A stretch of DNA of 33,483 nt, from the NCBI GenBank assembly GCA_021324415.1, contig JAJPJF010000537.1:1-33483 (forward strand), given 5' to 3'. The position numbers and the translations under genes were made by a program. This DNA comes from Nostocales cyanobacterium Centralia_MAG_434. GTDB taxonomy: Bacteria; Cyanobacteriota; Cyanobacteriia; Cyanobacteriales; Nostocaceae. Of this stretch, positions 7,464 to 16,534 are shown piece after piece. The notes beneath the pieces were generated by a model that had not been told where the DNA came from, did not search any database, and was given only the letters and a program-made list of their open reading frames with translations. How positions within the stretch are numbered: position 1 is the stretch's first letter; every line of letters begins with the position of its first letter.

Positions 7464-10115
7464 ATGGTAGGAAATGAGCGGGAAAAAATACGCCACTTAT
7501 TGTATGTCCAAGATCTGCAAGGGCAACGAACTATCCCTCTGCAAGAAGCTACTTATTCTCTAGGGCGGGACCCTAGAAATATGATCGTTCTCTGTTCGCG
7601 CTCAGTATCAAGACAACATGCAATTTTATTGCGGGTAACTGTTCCAGAAACGGCTCAGTATGGCTTCCAAATTATTGATGGCAGTTTTAAGGGGAAAAGG
7701 AGTACTAACGGCTTATTTATTAATGGCACTAAATGCTTCTCTCATAATCTTAAACATGGAGATATCATTGAGTTCGGCAATAAACAAGCGTATGCCAAAT
7801 ACTATGCTTTCTCTAACCTTTCAGAACAGACATTTTTTAAATCTTCTGAAGTTGAGGATCTGTCTGGCTTCCTATCAGATCAAGCTCATCCTGCAAACCC
7901 CTTTGAAACTCTAGCAGTCCTCGATTCCACTTTTGAAGGCGCTCATGATGTTGCCTTAGCTCGCTTAGCATCATTTCCTGAAATCAATCCTAATCCAATT
8001 ATTGAAATAGATTTGGAAGGACAGATCACTTATCTCAATCCTGCAGCTACTATAAAATTCCCTGAAATCAGACAATCCGGAAAGGAACACCCAATTCTAG
8101 CAGGGCTTTATACGGAAGTTCAGAATCGAGAAGGAAGTTCTTTTGTGAGGGAGGTGCAAGTTGGTGCAGAAATCTTTGAACAGTCAGTTCACTATCTTCC
8201 TACAAGTGACTTAATTAGAACCTTTGTTATTAAGGATATTACACAGCAAAAGCAAGCTGAAGCAGAACTACGCCAACGCGATCGCTTGTTAAAAGCGGTT
8301 GCTGAAGCCACCAATTATTTATTGGTGGAGATGAACTATAAGACAGCTATTCACAAAGCCCTTGCTGTGTTAGGTGAAGCAACCAAGGTAGATCATGTCT
8401 ACCTTTTCGAGAATCATCTTCATCCGACAACACGAGAAAAGGCTGTAAGCATGCGGGCTGAATGGGCTCACCTTGAGTGTCAACCGTCACGTCCTCATTG
8501 GCAAAATCTACCTTATACAATTTCTGGGCTAGCTCATTGGTATACTGTACTTTCTACAGGACAGTTCGTGAGTGGTCTCACCCGAGAATTTTCACCTGCT
8601 GAACAAGAACTTCTTTCCCAAGACAGTATTCAAGCACTTCTTTTAGTACCTCTACGACTAAATAATGACCTCTGGGGTTATCTAGGCTTAGCAGACTCTT
8701 CAAAAGAGAGAAAATGGTCAAAGCATGAAGAATCTATCCTTTTAACCATGGCAGCTAGTATAAGTGGAGCCCGACAGCGTCATCGGGTAGAAGAAAAAAT
8801 TCGCTACCAAGCTCTCCATGACTTGCTCACCGGGCTGCCCAATCGTCTACTCTTTAACAAGATCCTTACCAAATCTCTACACAAAGTCGCCGAAAGTGGG
8901 AAAAAGTTAGCTGTTATGTTTCTCGACTTAGATCGGTTTAAGACCATTAATGACACTCTTGGACATACGGTCGGAGATAAATTGTTACAAAGTGTTGCGC
9001 AACGATTGAAAAATTCTCTGAGATTTGGAGATACCGTTGCTCGTTGGGGAGGTGATGAATTCATTATCTTACTGTCCCAAGTGAATCATGTAGACGAGGT
9101 GACTCAGATAGCCCGAAGAGTTCTCAAAACCACAGAAGAGGTCTTTCAGTTAGAAGAACATGAACTTTACATCAGCACCAGCCTGGGAATTGCTTTGTTT
9201 GATCAAGACAGCTATGATGCTGAAACCCTAGTTCAACATGCAGATGCTGCTCTGTATCACGCCAAAGATAAGGGAAGGAACAACTATCAGTTTTATACGC
9301 CAGCCTTGAGCGCTAAGGCTCCCGAACTCTTGGCTCTAGAAAAAAGCTTACATCATGCTTTAGAGCGGGAAGAATTGATAGTTTACTACCAGCCTCAAAT
9401 CAATATTGTCAGTGGGAAAATCACTGGGATGGAAGCTCTGCTACGTTGGCAGCATCCGGAAATGGGACTAGTTGCTCCTAATATCTTTATTTCTCTTGCT
9501 GAAGAAAGTGGATTGATTATCCCCATTGGAGAATGGGTTCTGCTGACAGCATGTCGTCAGAATAAGGCTTGGCAAGACGCTGGATTACCTGCTTTGACTG
9601 TTGCTGTTAATCTCTCTCCTAAGCAGTTCCGTCAACCAAAGTTGGTGGATATGGTGGCTAGAGTTATACAACAAACAGGGTTAGAGCCGCATTATTTAGA
9701 GTTAGAAATTACGGAAACAACGGCAATTGAAGATCTCGACTACACTCAATCTGTACTGCAGCAGCTCGAGCAAATGGGTGTTCACCTCTCAATTGATGAC
9801 TTTGGCACAGGTCATTCTTCCCTATCACGCCTGCAATTCTTACCGCTTCATAATTTAAAAATTGATCGCTCTTTTATCAAAGATTTGACGACTAATGCCA
9901 AAGTGGCTCATATTGTCACAGCGATCGTTAGCTTAGGACAAAGCTTAGGATTAAAGCTGACTGCTGAAGGGGTGGAGAAACCAGAGGAACTAGAGTTTTT
10001 GAAGTCTATTAACTGTGAGGATGTACAAGGTTTTTTGTTTCACCGACCACTGTCTGTGAAGAAAGCCACAGAAGTTCTCGAAAGTCAAAAAGCAAGGGAA
10101 TTCGGAACTCAGTAG
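7464..10115 (+). CDS. FHA-PAS-GAF-GGDEF-EAL cyclic-di-GMP signalling protein
   Basis: Bifunctional c-di-GMP turnover protein of 883 aa. Order of domains: FHA, a phosphothreonine reader (about 15-110; LGRDPRN, SVSRQHA, TNGLFING); PAS-like (about 160-260); GAF (about 280-435); GGDEF diguanylate cyclase (about 445-612); EAL phosphodiesterase (about 625-875). The GGDEF signature is intact at 529-533. An RxxD inhibitory site (RFGD) sits exactly five residues before it. EAL is intact (E657 in GMEALLRW), as are VNLS, ELEITE, IDDFGTG, KIDRSF and AEGVE. Both activities are therefore plausible, with direction set by the sensor domains. No membrane segment, so probably cytoplasmic. The FHA domain implies input from a Ser/Thr kinase; one is encoded about 5 kb away. 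A TTG two codons upstream (7458) is also in frame; ATG 7464 is preferred. It ends 1 bp from the moeA stop, tail to tail. Confidence 0.93.
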   Translation: MVGNEREKIRHLLYVQDLQGQRTIPLQEATYSLGRDPRNMIVLCSRSVSRQHAILLRVTVPETAQYGFQIIDGSFKGKRSTNGLFINGTKCFSHNLKHGDIIEFGNKQAYAKYYAFSNLSEQTFFKSSEVEDLSGFLSDQAHPANPFETLAVLDSTFEGAHDVALARLASFPEINPNPIIEIDLEGQITYLNPAATIKFPEIRQSGKEHPILAGLYTEVQNREGSSFVREVQVGAEIFEQSVHYLPTSDLIRTFVIKDITQQKQAEAELRQRDRLLKAVAEATNYLLVEMNYKTAIHKALAVLGEATKVDHVYLFENHLHPTTREKAVSMRAEWAHLECQPSRPHWQNLPYTISGLAHWYTVLSTGQFVSGLTREFSPAEQELLSQDSIQALLLVPLRLNNDLWGYLGLADSSKERKWSKHEESILLTMAASISGARQRHRVEEKIRYQALHDLLTGLPNRLLFNKILTKSLHKVAESGKKLAVMFLDLDRFKTINDTLGHTVGDKLLQSVAQRLKNSLRFGDTVARWGGDEFIILLSQVNHVDEVTQIARRVLKTTEEVFQLEEHELYISTSLGIALFDQDSYDAETLVQHADAALYHAKDKGRNNYQFYTPALSAKAPELLALEKSLHHALEREELIVYYQPQINIVSGKITGMEALLRWQHPEMGLVAPNIFISLAEESGLIIPIGEWVLLTACRQNKAWQDAGLPALTVAVNLSPKQFRQPKLVDMVARVIQQTGLEPHYLELEITETTAIEDLDYTQSVLQQLEQMGVHLSIDDFGTGHSSLSRLQFLPLHNLKIDRSFIKDLTTNAKVAHIVTAIVSLGQSLGLKLTAEGVEKPEELEFLKSINCEDVQGFLFHRPLSVKKATEVLESQKAREFGTQ

Positions 10116-10116
10116 T

Positions 10117-11355
10117 TCAATTATGAATTAAAACTTTTACCTGTTCTCCAACAGGAACTAATGTTTGACCCACTGATAGAACAGCTAAGCTATTGGTTCG
10201 AGCTAAATTAATCAAATTGCCCGAACTGTGATTGCCACCAGCTAGCTGAAATTCGTAATCTCCCTCCTGATTTAAGGATATTTGACCCCAAAAATAAGTT
10301 TCACGCTTGCCATCTGCTCGCAGTTCATGAAGCGATCGCGCCTTAACAAACCTTGGCTCCCAACCTTCAGCCAATCCAGAAAGCTTTTTGATTGCTGGTT
10401 GTACAAACCGCCAAAAAGTGACTAAAGCCGCAACAGGGTTTCCTGGTAAACCGAAGTATAGGGAGTGATGGGGAGATGAAAATGTGGCCACGGTGAGGGG
10501 TTTACCCGGTTTCATGGCAACACTGTGAATGTGAATTTTGCCTCCCAACAGCTCAAGAACTTGCTCAACATAATCATAATTCCCTACTGAAACACCTCCA
10601 GAAGAGAGAATGATATCAGCATGGGCTATGGCGTAGCTAATAGCCTGCTCAAGGGCAATTGGTTCATCTTTCACAATTCCTAACATGAGCGGCTCTGCTC
10701 CACTCTGCTTCACCAAAACTGCTAATGCATACTGATTTGAATCTACAATTTGTCCTGGTTGTAATGGTTTATCAGGTGTTACCAATTCATTCCCAGTGGA
10801 TAAAATTGCTACAATCGGTTTACGGAATACGGGTAGTGATGTGGATTGAGCAGCAGCTAAAACCGCAATTTCTGGAGCATTCAAAATCATCCCTTTAGGT
10901 AGCAGTTGTGTACCTGCTTGGTAGTAAGATGCACGGTGTCTAACGAATTCTTGAGGTTTAGATGCTGCAATAATCAAAACACGGTTGTCTTCCCGCCTTG
11001 TCAGTTCTTGCATAACGACTGTATCTGCACCCTCTGGCATCACAGCACCCGTTAAAATCCTTGCAGCTTGACCTTTTTGAATCGTAGATTGGGGTTGGTA
11101 GCCTGCTGGAATCTCTTCAACAATGTCCAAAACTGCTGGATTCTCTGCACTACAATTTTTCACGTCTTCATAACGTACTGCGTAGCCATCCATTGCTGAA
11201 TTATCCCAATGAGGAAAATCCATTCGACTTGTGACGGGGGAAGCGAGAATTCGACTACTGGCTGCTAACAAATTTACAACCTCTGTATCTTGTTTTTGAT
11301 CCAATGGTTGTACCAAATTTAAAATAATTGCTTCTGCTTCACTAACTGACAGCAT
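10117..11355 (-). CDS. moeA: Molybdopterin molybdenumtransferase
   Basis: Inserts molybdate into adenylylated molybdopterin in the last step of Mo-cofactor synthesis, which nitrate reductase and similar enzymes need. It is 412 aa, the usual MoeA length. Hallmarks: the NSAMDGYAV motif near 52-60, GAVMPEGADTVVMQE, the MogA-like domain with STGNELV and LSSGGVSVGNYDYV, MKPGKPL and GLPGNPVAALVTF, and a C-terminal beta domain. ATG 11355 follows about 100 bp shared with the divergent RDD gene. No other Mo-cofactor gene is in the window, so it stands alone. Confidence 0.95.
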   Translation of the reverse strand: MLSVSEAEAIILNLVQPLDQKQDTEVVNLLAASSRILASPVTSRMDFPHWDNSAMDGYAVRYEDVKNCSAENPAVLDIVEEIPAGYQPQSTIQKGQAARILTGAVMPEGADTVVMQELTRREDNRVLIIAASKPQEFVRHRASYYQAGTQLLPKGMILNAPEIAVLAAAQSTSLPVFRKPIVAILSTGNELVTPDKPLQPGQIVDSNQYALAVLVKQSGAEPLMLGIVKDEPIALEQAISYAIAHADIILSSGGVSVGNYDYVEQVLELLGGKIHIHSVAMKPGKPLTVATFSSPHHSLYFGLPGNPVAALVTFWRFVQPAIKKLSGLAEGWEPRFVKARSLHELRADGKRETYFWGQISLNQEGDYEFQLAGGNHSSGNLINLARTNSLAVLSVGQTLVPVGEQVKVLIHN

Positions 11356-11454
11356 AGGAATTAGATTAAGGGTGAGGGTGTAAGCTAAACTCTACCTAAA
11401 CATAATGAACTGCGTACAGAACATGAGCGAATTATAAAAATCCTTATACTGATT

Positions 11455-11997
11455 ATGACTATTGAACGAATTCCACCAAAACATTATCCCAGAGTTCATT
11501 TTGGGCGACGAGGAATGGCTTTGGGGCTGGATTTTCTAATTATTTGGCTGGTTAGTTCTACATTAGGAAGCAGCCAACTTGGTATTCAATTTGTTGAGAT
11601 ATTGGTTTTTGTTATTGGTTGGGTGATTTTACGGGTATTAGTACCTTATAACAATCAGGGACAGAGTTTAGGACGTTGGGCATTTGATATCAAGTTACTT
11701 GATATTCATCGAGGCAAAGTTCCTGATTTACAAGCATTTCTAAAGAGAGAAGGAATAGTCGGCTTGGAAGCACTTTTGGTTTCTATTGCCTTGAGCAATA
11801 TTATACATAACCCTACTGCTATACTACTAGTGATTCCCTTAGCAATAGACTGTGGTTCGGCTTTTTCAGATACTCAGCTGCAGCAAGCTTTGCATGATCG
11901 CTATGCTCAGACTATGATAGTTTCGTCGCGTCGAGGCTATTCGTTAGATATTAAAGTCAAACGATTAGTTGAAAAAGTGCGACGTAATATGCGATAA
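11455..11997 (+). CDS. RDD-family membrane protein
   Basis: A small integral membrane protein of 180 aa. After a short basic N-terminus, the RDD signature region begins at GRRGMALGLDFLIIWLV (18-34, with Arg and Asp inside the first helix). A second helix (about 47-63) and the typical NNQGQSLGRWAFDIKLLD stretch (66-83) follow. A third hydrophobic region covers about 103-130. The basic C-terminus should be cytoplasmic. RDD proteins are mostly of unknown function; some have been linked to ion transport. The gene lies just upstream of rpmG-rpsR on the same strand (46-bp gap) and may be co-transcribed with it. A TATACT box ends only 4 nt before the ATG, so if it is used the mRNA would be leaderless or start at TTG/GTG-free sequence upstream; this is uncertain. 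Confidence 0.85.
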   Translation: MTIERIPPKHYPRVHFGRRGMALGLDFLIIWLVSSTLGSSQLGIQFVEILVFVIGWVILRVLVPYNNQGQSLGRWAFDIKLLDIHRGKVPDLQAFLKREGIVGLEALLVSIALSNIIHNPTAILLVIPLAIDCGSAFSDTQLQQALHDRYAQTMIVSSRRGYSLDIKVKRLVEKVRRNMR

Positions 11998-12043
11998 TGA
12001 GTGATTGTGTTAATTCTCTTCGGGCTTTACGGTTTGTAAGATT

Positions 12044-12238
12044 ATGGCTAAGAGTAAAGGCGTACGCATTGTAGTGACACTAGAATGTACAGAGTGTCGC
12101 ACTAATTCAGATAAGCGATCTCCTGGTGTTTCGCGCTACACTACCACTAAAAATCGTCGTAATACCACTAACAGGCTAGAACTGAAAAAGTTCTGTCCTC
12201 ATTGCAACAAACATATCGTTCATAAGGAAATCAAGTAA
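12044..12238 (+). CDS. rpmG: 50S ribosomal protein L33
   Basis: 64 aa, full length. [19 protein letters not shown] opens the protein, and [17 protein letters not shown] closes it. The two Cys pairs (CTEC and CPHC) make this the zinc-binding (C+) form of L33. It is followed after 2 nt by rpsR, a pairing common in cyanobacteria and plastids, so the two are almost certainly co-translated. Confidence 0.97.
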   Translation: MAKSKGVRIVVTLECTECRTNSDKRSPGVSRYTTTKNRRNTTNRLELKKFCPHCNKHIVHKEIK

Positions 12239-12240
12239 AA

Positions 12241-12456
12241 ATGAGCTATTACCGTCGTCGCCTATCTCCAATAAAGCCAGGAGAGCCGATAGATTATAAA
12301 GATGTAGATTTATTACGTAAGTTCATCACTGAACGAGGTAAGATTCTGCCACGCAGGATTACTGGCCTGACAGCACAGCAACAACGAGAGTTGACATTGG
12401 CAATTAAGCGCTCTCGAATCTTGGCCTTGTTGCCATTTATTAATGCAGAAGGATAA
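12241..12456 (+). CDS. rpsR: 30S ribosomal protein S18
   Basis: 71 aa, full length. It shows the S18 core: [48 protein letters not shown]. It binds in the small-subunit platform next to S6. ATG directly follows the rpmG stop (TAA-aa-ATG). A low-complexity repeat tract follows it. Confidence 0.97.
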   Translation: MSYYRRRLSPIKPGEPIDYKDVDLLRKFITERGKILPRRITGLTAQQQRELTLAIKRSRILALLPFINAEG

Positions 12457-12465
12457 AAAGAGTGA

Positions 12466-12606
12466 AGAGGATCGGGAGAGAAGGGAAGGAGGACAAGGGA
12501 GACAAGGAAGACCAGGGAAGTGAGACAAGGAGAATACTCTAAATAATGACCTATTCACTACTCCCTACCCCCTACTCCCTACTCCCTATTCCTAACTCCT
12601 AACTCT
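12466..12606. repeat. Low-complexity purine tract and CTACTCC-type heptamer repeats
   Basis: A GA/GGA-rich tract (about 12466-12530) is followed by degenerate 7-bp tandem units (CTACTCC / CTATTCC / TAACTCC, about 12555-12606). This resembles the short tandemly repeated repetitive sequences of heterocystous cyanobacteria. It separates rpsR from the RNB gene. No terminator is seen. Confidence 0.7.
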
Positions 12607-12640
12607 TAGTAAACCGTTTACTAATAAAATTGCGAGGCTT

Positions 12641-14701
12641 GTGGATAAGGGGACGCTAGTTGAATTCAGAATTGGTAGCGATCGCCGTCTGGGTGTCATA
12701 GACCGTCCAGATGGAAAAACTCGTTGGTTTGCGGTAGATGAACGAGGTCAATCCCACAGTCTCGCACCACGACAAATCACCTACGCAGTTACCGGACAAA
12801 CATACAACTCCTCGCAGATCCCGCAATTTCTCGAGGAAGTAAAGCCCTATTTAGACCCATCAAGTTTGGAGGTGGCTTGGGAATTGCTGGTTGAGGGTGG
12901 GGAAACAGTCAGCCCAAAGGAAATGGCGAGTCTACTGTTTTCCGAATCAGAACCACCACAGTGTTACGCTGCTTATTGCTTGCTATCAGATGACAAGATA
13001 TACTTCAAGCAAAAAGGGGATGCCTACGAACCTCGAAATACAGCGCAGGTGGCAGAACGCAAACACCAGATGGAGGTTGAAGCCCTAAAAGCTAGAGGAC
13101 AGCAGGAATTCTTAGCTCGTGTAGAGCAAGCACTCAAAGGTGAAGCGGTAGAGTGGCAACGTCCTGATCGCCATCGTTTAGAAGCAATAGAAAAATATGG
13201 AACATTGCTTGCTGATGTCGTGCGAGTGGGATTGAGTTATGACACCCTGTCTCGTGCTTACCCTCCACCAGCACCAGTCCTCGAAACCATGAATATGTTA
13301 GGACGTCCCGCAACTCCTCAGGGAGCCTTTCAATTGTTGGTGGATTTGGGTTTGTGGAGTCCAAATGAAAACTTATTCCTGCGTCGTTCGTCAATTCCTG
13401 TTCAGTTTCCTAGCAAGGTATTAGAAGTGGCGCAACAGCGTTTTAATTCCCCTCATAAAGACCAAGATGCAGACCGTTTAGATCTGACAAACCTGAAAGT
13501 TTACACAATAGATGATGAAAGTACTACTGAAATAGATGATGGTCTGAGTTGGGAATTACTCCCAGATGGGCGGGAGCGGTTATGGGTGCATATTGCTGAT
13601 CCTACAAGGTGGTTGTTACCAGAAGATGAATTAGATCTAGAAGCAAGAAAGCGGGGTAGTACAGTCTATTTGCCTACAGGTATGATTCCGATGTTCCCAG
13701 AAGTGTTGGCCACAGGGCCAATGAGTCTGGTGCAAGGGCATGTGTGCTGTGCCCTAAGTTTTGGAATCATTTTAGAAGAAACTGGGGCTGTAGAGGATTA
13801 CACTATTCGCGCAAGTGTAATTAAACCCACGTATCGCCTAACTTACGAAGATGTTGATGAAGTTTTAGAGCTAGGAGTTGAGGCAGAACCAGAAATTAAG
13901 GCGATCGCAACATGGGCAGAACGACGAAAAGCATGGCGATATGCCCAAGGAGCAATCAGCATTAACATGCCAGAGGCGATGATTAAAGTCAAAGACGACA
14001 ATATCAGCATCTCTGTATTAGATGACTCCTCATCTCGACAACTAGTAGCAGAAATGATGATTCTAGCTGGGGAGGTTGCTGCTCGCTACGGTCAAACTCA
14101 TAACATTCCCCTTCCCTTTCGTGGTCAGCCACAGCCAGAATTACCTCCTAATGAGGAACTGCTACAGCTACCTGCAGGATTTGTCCGGGCTTGTGCCATG
14201 CGTCGCTGTATGCCTAAGAGTGAGATGAGCATCACTCCTGTGCGTCATGCTGGTTTGGGTTTAAATACTTACACTCAGGCAACCTCTCCAATTCGTCGCT
14301 ATAGCGATTTGCTAACGCACTTCCAGTTAAAAGCTCATCTACGTGGTGAAGTCCTCCCCTTCTCAGCAGAACAACTCAAAGAAGTGATGAGTTCTGTCTC
14401 TACTATCACCCAAGAAGTGACGATGGTAGAACGGCAAACAAACAGGTATTGGGCTTTAGAGTATTTGCGTCGTCATCCTAATAATGTTTGGCATGCTACG
14501 GTGCTCATGTGGCTTCGAGAAGATAACAATTTGGCACTGATCATGCTGGAAGATTTAGGTTTGCAGTTACCAATGTTTGTTAAACGAGATGTGAGGTTAG
14601 GTGAGCATTTGTTGGTTAAAGTCAGCCATGCTGATCCCACCAAAGATGTGATTCAATTTCAGGAAATTATTTATCAAGAGGCTCAGACAATGGCTAATTA
14701 A
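12641..14701 (+). CDS. RNB-domain 3'-5' exoribonuclease (RNase II/R family)
   Basis: A processive 3'-5' RNA-degrading enzyme of 686 aa. The N-terminal part (about 1-280) resembles the cyanobacterial/plastid RNase II-like branch rather than E. coli RNase R. The RNB catalytic domain runs from about 283. TIDDESTTEIDDG at 289-301 supplies D291, D299 and D300. The position equal to E. coli RNase II Asp207 is Glu297, a conservative change. HIADPTRWL, RGSTVYLPTGMIPMFPE, the SPIRRYSDL motif and a short S1-like end (about 640-686) follow. GTG 12641 is preceded by GCGAGG and gives the expected N-terminus. It lies 185 bp after rpsR, separated by repeats. Mature roles in this branch include rRNA 3' trimming and mRNA decay. 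Confidence 0.92.
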   Translation: MDKGTLVEFRIGSDRRLGVIDRPDGKTRWFAVDERGQSHSLAPRQITYAVTGQTYNSSQIPQFLEEVKPYLDPSSLEVAWELLVEGGETVSPKEMASLLFSESEPPQCYAAYCLLSDDKIYFKQKGDAYEPRNTAQVAERKHQMEVEALKARGQQEFLARVEQALKGEAVEWQRPDRHRLEAIEKYGTLLADVVRVGLSYDTLSRAYPPPAPVLETMNMLGRPATPQGAFQLLVDLGLWSPNENLFLRRSSIPVQFPSKVLEVAQQRFNSPHKDQDADRLDLTNLKVYTIDDESTTEIDDGLSWELLPDGRERLWVHIADPTRWLLPEDELDLEARKRGSTVYLPTGMIPMFPEVLATGPMSLVQGHVCCALSFGIILEETGAVEDYTIRASVIKPTYRLTYEDVDEVLELGVEAEPEIKAIATWAERRKAWRYAQGAISINMPEAMIKVKDDNISISVLDDSSSRQLVAEMMILAGEVAARYGQTHNIPLPFRGQPQPELPPNEELLQLPAGFVRACAMRRCMPKSEMSITPVRHAGLGLNTYTQATSPIRRYSDLLTHFQLKAHLRGEVLPFSAEQLKEVMSSVSTITQEVTMVERQTNRYWALEYLRRHPNNVWHATVLMWLREDNNLALIMLEDLGLQLPMFVKRDVRLGEHLLVKVSHADPTKDVIQFQEIIYQEAQTMAN

Positions 14702-14763
14702 GAGCTTAACTCATTTCAGAAAACAGGTGAATCGAAACTCTTATCTGAACTCAAGAACCAGCT

Positions 14764-14820
14764 TTTTCTTCCTTGTCCCCCCTATCCCCCTTGTCCTCCT
14801 TGTCCCCTTTATCCCCCCAA
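14764..14820. repeat. Degenerate C/T-rich tandem repeat (CCTTGTCC units)
   Basis: Repeated CCTTGTCC / CCTATCC units fill the gap between the RNB gene and the cyclase-family gene. The same motif family recurs before pyrF (23006-23044). Confidence 0.65.
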
Positions 14821-14873
14821 CAGAAGTTGTAAGATGATCGATAAGTCATATGGGATGTTAAAAAGGGGTGGCG

Positions 14874-15797
14874 ATGAAAAAATTTGGGTTTTTATGTTTG
14901 ATAACTCTGTTTAGCCTCATTATTTTTCTATCTATTAATAACGTAGCTCAATCTCGCTCAGAGCCACCTCTGTGGCAAGTTTATCAGCAATCATTGAAAA
15001 AAGCTAAGTATGTAGATCTCACTCATGCGATCGCCCCTACTATTCCCATATGGTCAGGGTTTGCCCCACCCAAGTTTGGCCCTACAGTTAAACCAAAGAC
15101 AGGAAAGCCTTACACCTACAAGGAAGATGGCTTTGAAGCCACTCACTACGACTTGTCTACCGATCAACTAGGAACCCAGTTAGATCCGCCAGCACACTGG
15201 AACCCTGACTATCCAGCTATCGATGAATTACCTGCAACCTTTGCTGTTCGTCCCCTTGTCGTTATCCCAATTCAAGACAAAGTTGCTCGTGACCCCAATT
15301 ATCACCTCACAGTTCAAGATATTCAAGGTTGGGAGAAAAGGCACGGTAAAATACCGGAAGGCTCTGTCGTGTTTGTGCGCTCCGATTGGTCTAAAGAATG
15401 GCCAAACCCTGAGCTAGCTACTAGAACAAAATTTTCTGGGGTAAAGCTGGAAGCTCTTAAGTTCCTCCACCTACAGCGCAAGATTTTGTTCCATGGGCAT
15501 GAAGCACTGGATACAGATAGCACCCCTACCCTTGAGGGAGAAGCTTGGTTGTTGAAAAATGGATATACCCAAGCAGAGGGCGTTGCAAATCTTGATCAAG
15601 TCCCTGAGACAGGCGCACTTGTTGCGATTGGATATCCCAAATTTAAAGGTGGTTTGGGAGGTTATGCACGTTATATTGCTATTTGTCCGCAAGATTGGAA
15701 GTATGGCGTGTCCGTGGGTCAAATTCCAGAATCTCCTTTACAAAAAGCAGATAAACCCCTTCATTGGGATGAAAAGCTTGGTGTCAGGGTAAGGTAA
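14874..15797 (+). CDS. Exported cyclase-family (kynurenine formamidase-like) metal hydrolase
   Basis: Protein of 307 aa with a clear signal peptide or anchor (MKKFGFLC followed by a hydrophobic run to about 26). It belongs to the cyclase family (PF04199 type), which includes kynurenine formamidase and isatin hydrolase. YVDLTHAIAPTIPIW at 46-60 is the family N-terminal strand. The metal-site motif, canonically HxGTHxDxPxH, reads DQLGTQLDPPAH at 97-108: both His ligands are changed (D97, Q102), while D104 and H108 are kept. Near the C-terminus E223 appears to replace the ligand His, and E235 is kept. The fold looks intact and uninterrupted, so this is a coherent variant and not decay. The substrate is unknown. 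ATG 14874 is preferred over in-frame GTG 14868 because AAAAGGGG (14861-14868) then sits at proper spacing. Confidence 0.85.
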   Translation: MKKFGFLCLITLFSLIIFLSINNVAQSRSEPPLWQVYQQSLKKAKYVDLTHAIAPTIPIWSGFAPPKFGPTVKPKTGKPYTYKEDGFEATHYDLSTDQLGTQLDPPAHWNPDYPAIDELPATFAVRPLVVIPIQDKVARDPNYHLTVQDIQGWEKRHGKIPEGSVVFVRSDWSKEWPNPELATRTKFSGVKLEALKFLHLQRKILFHGHEALDTDSTPTLEGEAWLLKNGYTQAEGVANLDQVPETGALVAIGYPKFKGGLGGYARYIAICPQDWKYGVSVGQIPESPLQKADKPLHWDEKLGVRVR

Positions 15798-15902
15798 GAT
15801 GCACAGAATTTCACTATACAAATGGCAGAACACCAAACTTCAATACAATAATCAAAGTAACTTTGATTTTTGTCTAATTTCTTAAGCTGGCTTTTAACTT
15901 AT

Positions 15903-16475
15903 ATGACTTCTGAAAAAAGTGATGCCAAACAAGCGGCTGCATCGTCGCAAGTGTGGCGCGGTTTGCAAGAAAATCTCATTTTGATTGCGATCGCCTTAGT
16001 TTTGGCACTTGTCATCCGGACTTTTGTTGCTGAACCTCGGTACATTCCTTCCGATTCAATGGTGCCAACTTTGCATACAGGCGATCGCTTGGTGGTAGAA
16101 AAAATCTCCTACCTTCTTCATCCACCCGAGTTTGGCGATATCATCGTTTTTCAACCACCACCAGAACTACAGCGTCGAGGATATCCTAAAGACCAAGCTT
16201 TTATCAAACGCATTATTGGGAGGCCAGGAGAAATTATTAGGATTGCTGGTGGTAAAGTATACCTTAACGGCAAACCCTTGCAAGAAGATTACATCGCTGA
16301 ACCACCAAATCAGCCATTTCCACCAGTAAAAGTCCCTCAAGGCGAATTTTTCGTGATGGGAGATAACCGTAATGATAGTAACGACTCCCGTTACTGGGGT
16401 TTTTTGCCTCAAAAAAATATTATTGGTCGAGCAGTGTTTCGCTTTTGGCCTTTCAACCGCATCGGTGCTATTTAA
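15903..16475 (+). CDS. lepB: Signal peptidase I
   Basis: Membrane-bound Ser/Lys protease that removes Sec signal peptides. 190 aa from ATG 15903. One transmembrane helix (about 22-41) is followed by the periplasmic or lumenal catalytic domain. Box B is PSDSMVPTL with nucleophile S52. Box C is GDRLVVEKISY. Box D holds the general base K102 in AFIKRIIGRPGE. Box E is VMGDNRNDSNDSRYWG at 151-166. The length and single N-terminal helix match the Gram-positive/cyanobacterial type. A TTG 11 codons upstream is in frame, but neither start has a strong ribosome binding site; ATG gives the typical N-terminus. A degenerate palindromic repeat follows the stop. Confidence 0.93.
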   Translation: MTSEKSDAKQAAASSQVWRGLQENLILIAIALVLALVIRTFVAEPRYIPSDSMVPTLHTGDRLVVEKISYLLHPPEFGDIIVFQPPPELQRRGYPKDQAFIKRIIGRPGEIIRIAGGKVYLNGKPLQEDYIAEPPNQPFPPVKVPQGEFFVMGDNRNDSNDSRYWGFLPQKNIIGRAVFRFWPFNRIGAI

Positions 16476-16480
16476 AAAAA

Positions 16481-16506
16481 TAGAGACTTAGCACGCCACG
16501 TCTCCA
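16481..16506. repeat. Degenerate copy of the AGAGACGTAGCA palindromic repeat
   Basis: TAGAGACTTAGCA and CACGTCTCCA are recognisable decayed arms of the stem-loop found after leuA at 6187-6211. It again sits a few bases after a stop codon (lepB). Base pairing is partly lost. Confidence 0.5.
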
Positions 16507-16534
16507 CTACGTCTGTTGGCATGCTACACCCCAC

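Noticed and set aside
12891-16412. Several short open frames inside the RNB, cyclase and lepB genes
   Set aside because: They overlap strongly supported genes in other frames and have no ribosome binding site or family resemblance.
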